Shown in pieces: positions 62,609 through 64,000 of a DNA stretch of 64,000 bases; the stretch's first letter is position 1; every line of letters starts with the position of its first letter. The DNA is from JANNSW01 sp031431235 (GTDB taxonomy: Bacteria; Pseudomonadota; Alphaproteobacteria; Rhizobiales; Hyphomicrobiaceae): positions 1 to 64,000 of the forward strand of contig JANPDA010000431.1 of the NCBI GenBank assembly GCA_031431235.1, written 5' to 3'. A model generated the notes under the pieces. The model made no database searches. It was not told the DNA's origin and was given only the letters and a program-made list of their open reading frames with translations. Position numbers and translations under genes: made by a program.

Positions 62609-63145
62609 TCAACTTGCGACCTTCTCGACCTGAGTGAACTCGAGCTCGACCGGGGTCGCCCGGCCAAAGATCGAGACGGCGACCTTCAACCTCGCCCGCT
62701 CCTCGTCGACCTCCTCGATCTGGCCGCTGAAGGAGGCGAACGGCCCGTCGGCTACACGCACCATCTCGCCGACCTCGAAGGTGATCGAAGGCTTGGGGCG
62801 CTCGACACCCTCCTGCACCTGCTGCAAGATCCGCATCGCCTCGCCGTCGGTGATTGGCATCGGCTTGTTGTCGGTGCCGAGGAACCCTGTGACCTTGGGC
62901 GTCTGCTTGATCAGATGATAGGCCTGATCGGTCATCTGCATCTTCACCAGAACATAGCCGGGGAAGAACTTGCGCTCCGAGGACACTTTGCGCCCGCGCC
63001 GGGTCTCCACGACCTCCTCCATCGGCACCAGCACCTCCTCGAACAAGTCCGTCAGGCCCTGCTGAGCGGCACGCTCCTTGATGGCCTCGGCGACTTTGCG
63101 CTCGAAGTTCGAATAGGCGTGGACGATGTACCAGCGCTTCGCCAT
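62609..63145 (-). CDS. nusG: Transcription termination/antitermination protein NusG
   Basis: NusG bridges RNA polymerase to Rho or to the ribosome. It is 178 residues: NGN domain ([40 protein letters not shown]) and C-terminal KOW domain ([20 protein letters not shown]). The start at 63145 follows GAAGAGAG; an extension to 63208 would overlap secE. It lies 52 bases after secE in the standard secE-nusG-rplK order. Confidence 0.97.
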   Translation of the reverse strand: MAKRWYIVHAYSNFERKVAEAIKERAAQQGLTDLFEEVLVPMEEVVETRRGRKVSSERKFFPGYVLVKMQMTDQAYHLIKQTPKVTGFLGTDNKPMPITDGEAMRILQQVQEGVERPKPSITFEVGEMVRVADGPFASFSGQIEEVDEERARLKVAVSIFGRATPVELEFTQVEKVAS

Positions 63146-63197
63146 GGCTCTCTTCAAGTAGCTGCTCAGGAAACGGCCTCGACCCGACTTGTCTGCT

Positions 63198-63395
63198 TCA
63201 ACGTCCAAGCCCGAGCAGCAGGCTGACCAGCCTGCTGATGATCTGATCCGCGGCCAGGAAAAAGAGGCTTGCCAGCACGACCATCAGCAGGACCATGGCC
63301 GTCGTGATCATGGTTTCCCGCTGGCTCGGGTAGGTCACCTTGGCGACCTCGGCCCGCACCTGGCGCATGAACTCAATAGGACTAATGGCCGCCAT
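63198..63395 (-). CDS. secE: Preprotein translocase subunit SecE
   Basis: SecE is the essential small subunit of SecYEG. It is 65 residues with the conserved amphipathic segment [20 protein letters not shown] followed by one membrane helix ([20 protein letters not shown]). This is the single-helix form usual in alphaproteobacteria. It sits between tRNA-Trp and nusG. Confidence 0.96.
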   Translation of the reverse strand: MAAISPIEFMRQVRAEVAKVTYPSQRETMITTAMVLLMVVLASLFFLAADQIISRLVSLLLGLGR

Positions 63396-63521
63396 CGTGC
63401 GGGCACCTCTCTCGTCAAACTGCTTCTATCGTGGCAAAGACCAAGCTCGAGCTGCCCACCCGGCCATCCGGCTCGCTCTGAATTCTCTCTCCGACCAGGA
63501 TCGCGTGCGATGCTCGCCCGT

Positions 63522-63597
63522 TGGCAGGGGTGGAGGGGCTCGAACCCCCAGCCTTCGGTTTTGGAGACCGACGCTCTACCAATTGAGCTACACCCCT
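63522..63597 (-). tRNA. tRNA-Trp (CCA), CCA end encoded
   Basis: This 76-nt cloverleaf on the minus strand has acceptor stem AGGGGTG/CACCCCT and D arm GTAGCTCAATTGGTAGAGC. The anticodon loop CTCCAAA places CCA at 63562-63564. The T arm is GGGGGTTCGAGCCCC, the discriminator is G, and CCA is encoded. Its place before secE-nusG is conserved in proteobacteria. Confidence 0.97.
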
Positions 63598-63873
63598 TTG
63601 CGCAGGTCAAACGGCGCCGTCCGCCCACACAGGCTCCCACTGAGAAGCGCGCATCATTAGCCGAAGACGCGCGGCTTGTCACGTCCCTGATTCGATGTCA
63701 AGCGCAATCGCTCGAACGTGCTCGCTACACGCCCGTGGCACCACCGTCAATAGCAACCCGGTTCGGGTTTACGCCCGCGTGCTCATTCGCTACATGTCGC
63801 CTTCGACTTTGCGCCAGCGCAGGCGCTCCAACGGGAGCACCGCCTGCAGGATCATTCCGGGAGTGCCTAGCCC

Positions 63874-64000
63874 ATGTCCAATGCGAAATCGCCGCGGCCA
63901 GACGCCGGCAAGGTGAGCCATGCCGACATGGCGAACGCGATCCGAGCGCTCGCCATGGACGCGGTCGAGGCGGCGAAATCGGGCCATCCCGGCATGCCGA
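63874..64000 (+). CDS. tkt: Transketolase, N-terminal fragment (runs off the window)
   Basis: Only the first 42 codons are present: after a variable lead, HADMANAIRALAMDAVEAAK then SGHPGMP. This matches the start of transketolase (MANAIRxLxxDAVxxAxSGHPGxPxG). The enzyme moves two-carbon units in the pentose phosphate or Calvin cycle using thiamine diphosphate. ATG 63874 has GGGAG about ten bases upstream. It is divergent from tRNA-Trp. The 276-base gap between them shows no gene. Confidence 0.9.
   Translation, partial: MSNAKSPRPDAGKVSHADMANAIRALAMDAVEAAKSGHPGMP

Overview
The window reads as a stretch of high-GC alphaproteobacterial chromosome. The evidence is the order pcm - tolC - popZ - valS, a PopZ/DUF2497 polar organizer, a CtrA-type TTAA-N7-TTAAC box, an NDUFAF5-like methyltransferase, a zf-CHCC (NDUFS6-like) protein, a YARHG-domain protein and a CcmAB haem exporter. 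The sequence alone does not fix the family (Hyphomicrobiales or Rhodospirillales are both plausible). No phage, large insertion sequence or CRISPR array is visible. The accessory signal consists of toxin-antitoxin modules, short palindromes and tandem repeats.

Layout. 1-172: an array of TGTCGA/TCGACA motifs at the 3' end of an indolepyruvate:ferredoxin oxidoreductase operon (iorA-iorB, minus strand). 3.9-13.9 kb: murA, a sugar-transfer-type ATP-grasp protein, an orphan DUF433 antitoxin, vapBC-1, mltA, an OYE/FadH-type iron-sulfur flavoenzyme, a YARHG gene broken by an in-frame TAG, a DMT exporter coupled to an amino-acid ABC permease, and an L,D-transpeptidase. 14.1-17.8 kb: phnM-phnN, vapBC-2, a 65-codon small gene with a strong ribosome binding site, and a PhyH-type dioxygenase. 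17.8-25.8 kb: a hairpin-rich leader, then topA-rnr, a DUF4258/YgiT toxin-antitoxin pair, ettA, and six 26-bp tandem repeats. 25.8-31 kb: a MotA/MotB-like proton-channel pair, a small unknown gene, an FAD monooxygenase, a zf-CHCC protein and an alpha/beta hydrolase. 31-39 kb: the conserved valS, popZ, tolC, pcm block, a double UspA protein and tRNA-Cys. 39-50.3 kb: a cytosolic VWA protein, oligopeptidase B, an RpiR regulator, mutT, an isolated Flp pilin, the NDUFAF5-like methyltransferase, a class III aminotransferase, an MttB-family methyltransferase coupled to ccmA and ccmB, and an exported unknown. 50.3-63.6 kb: two MITE-like palindromes, then the transcription/translation cluster read leftward (tRNA-Trp, secE, nusG, rplK, rplA, rplJ, rplL, a GlsB/YeaQ membrane gene, rpoB, rpoC). 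63.9 kb to the end: the 5' end of transketolase on the plus strand.

Most of the window is housekeeping. Points worth a second look are the TGTCGA operator array; the YARHG gene with one amber codon; VapC-1, whose catalytic Glu43 is Gln while its close relative VapC-2 keeps Glu; the mttB-ccmA coupling and the 55-nt hairpin between ccmA and ccmB; a membrane-protein gene inserted between rplL and rpoB; and the two palindromic elements where rpoC is no longer followed by rpsL. I do not see a complete, clearly new multi-gene system. The closest candidates are the MotAB-like pair and the mttB-ccmAB unit. All starts were chosen by eye from ribosome binding sites, overlaps and family lengths.
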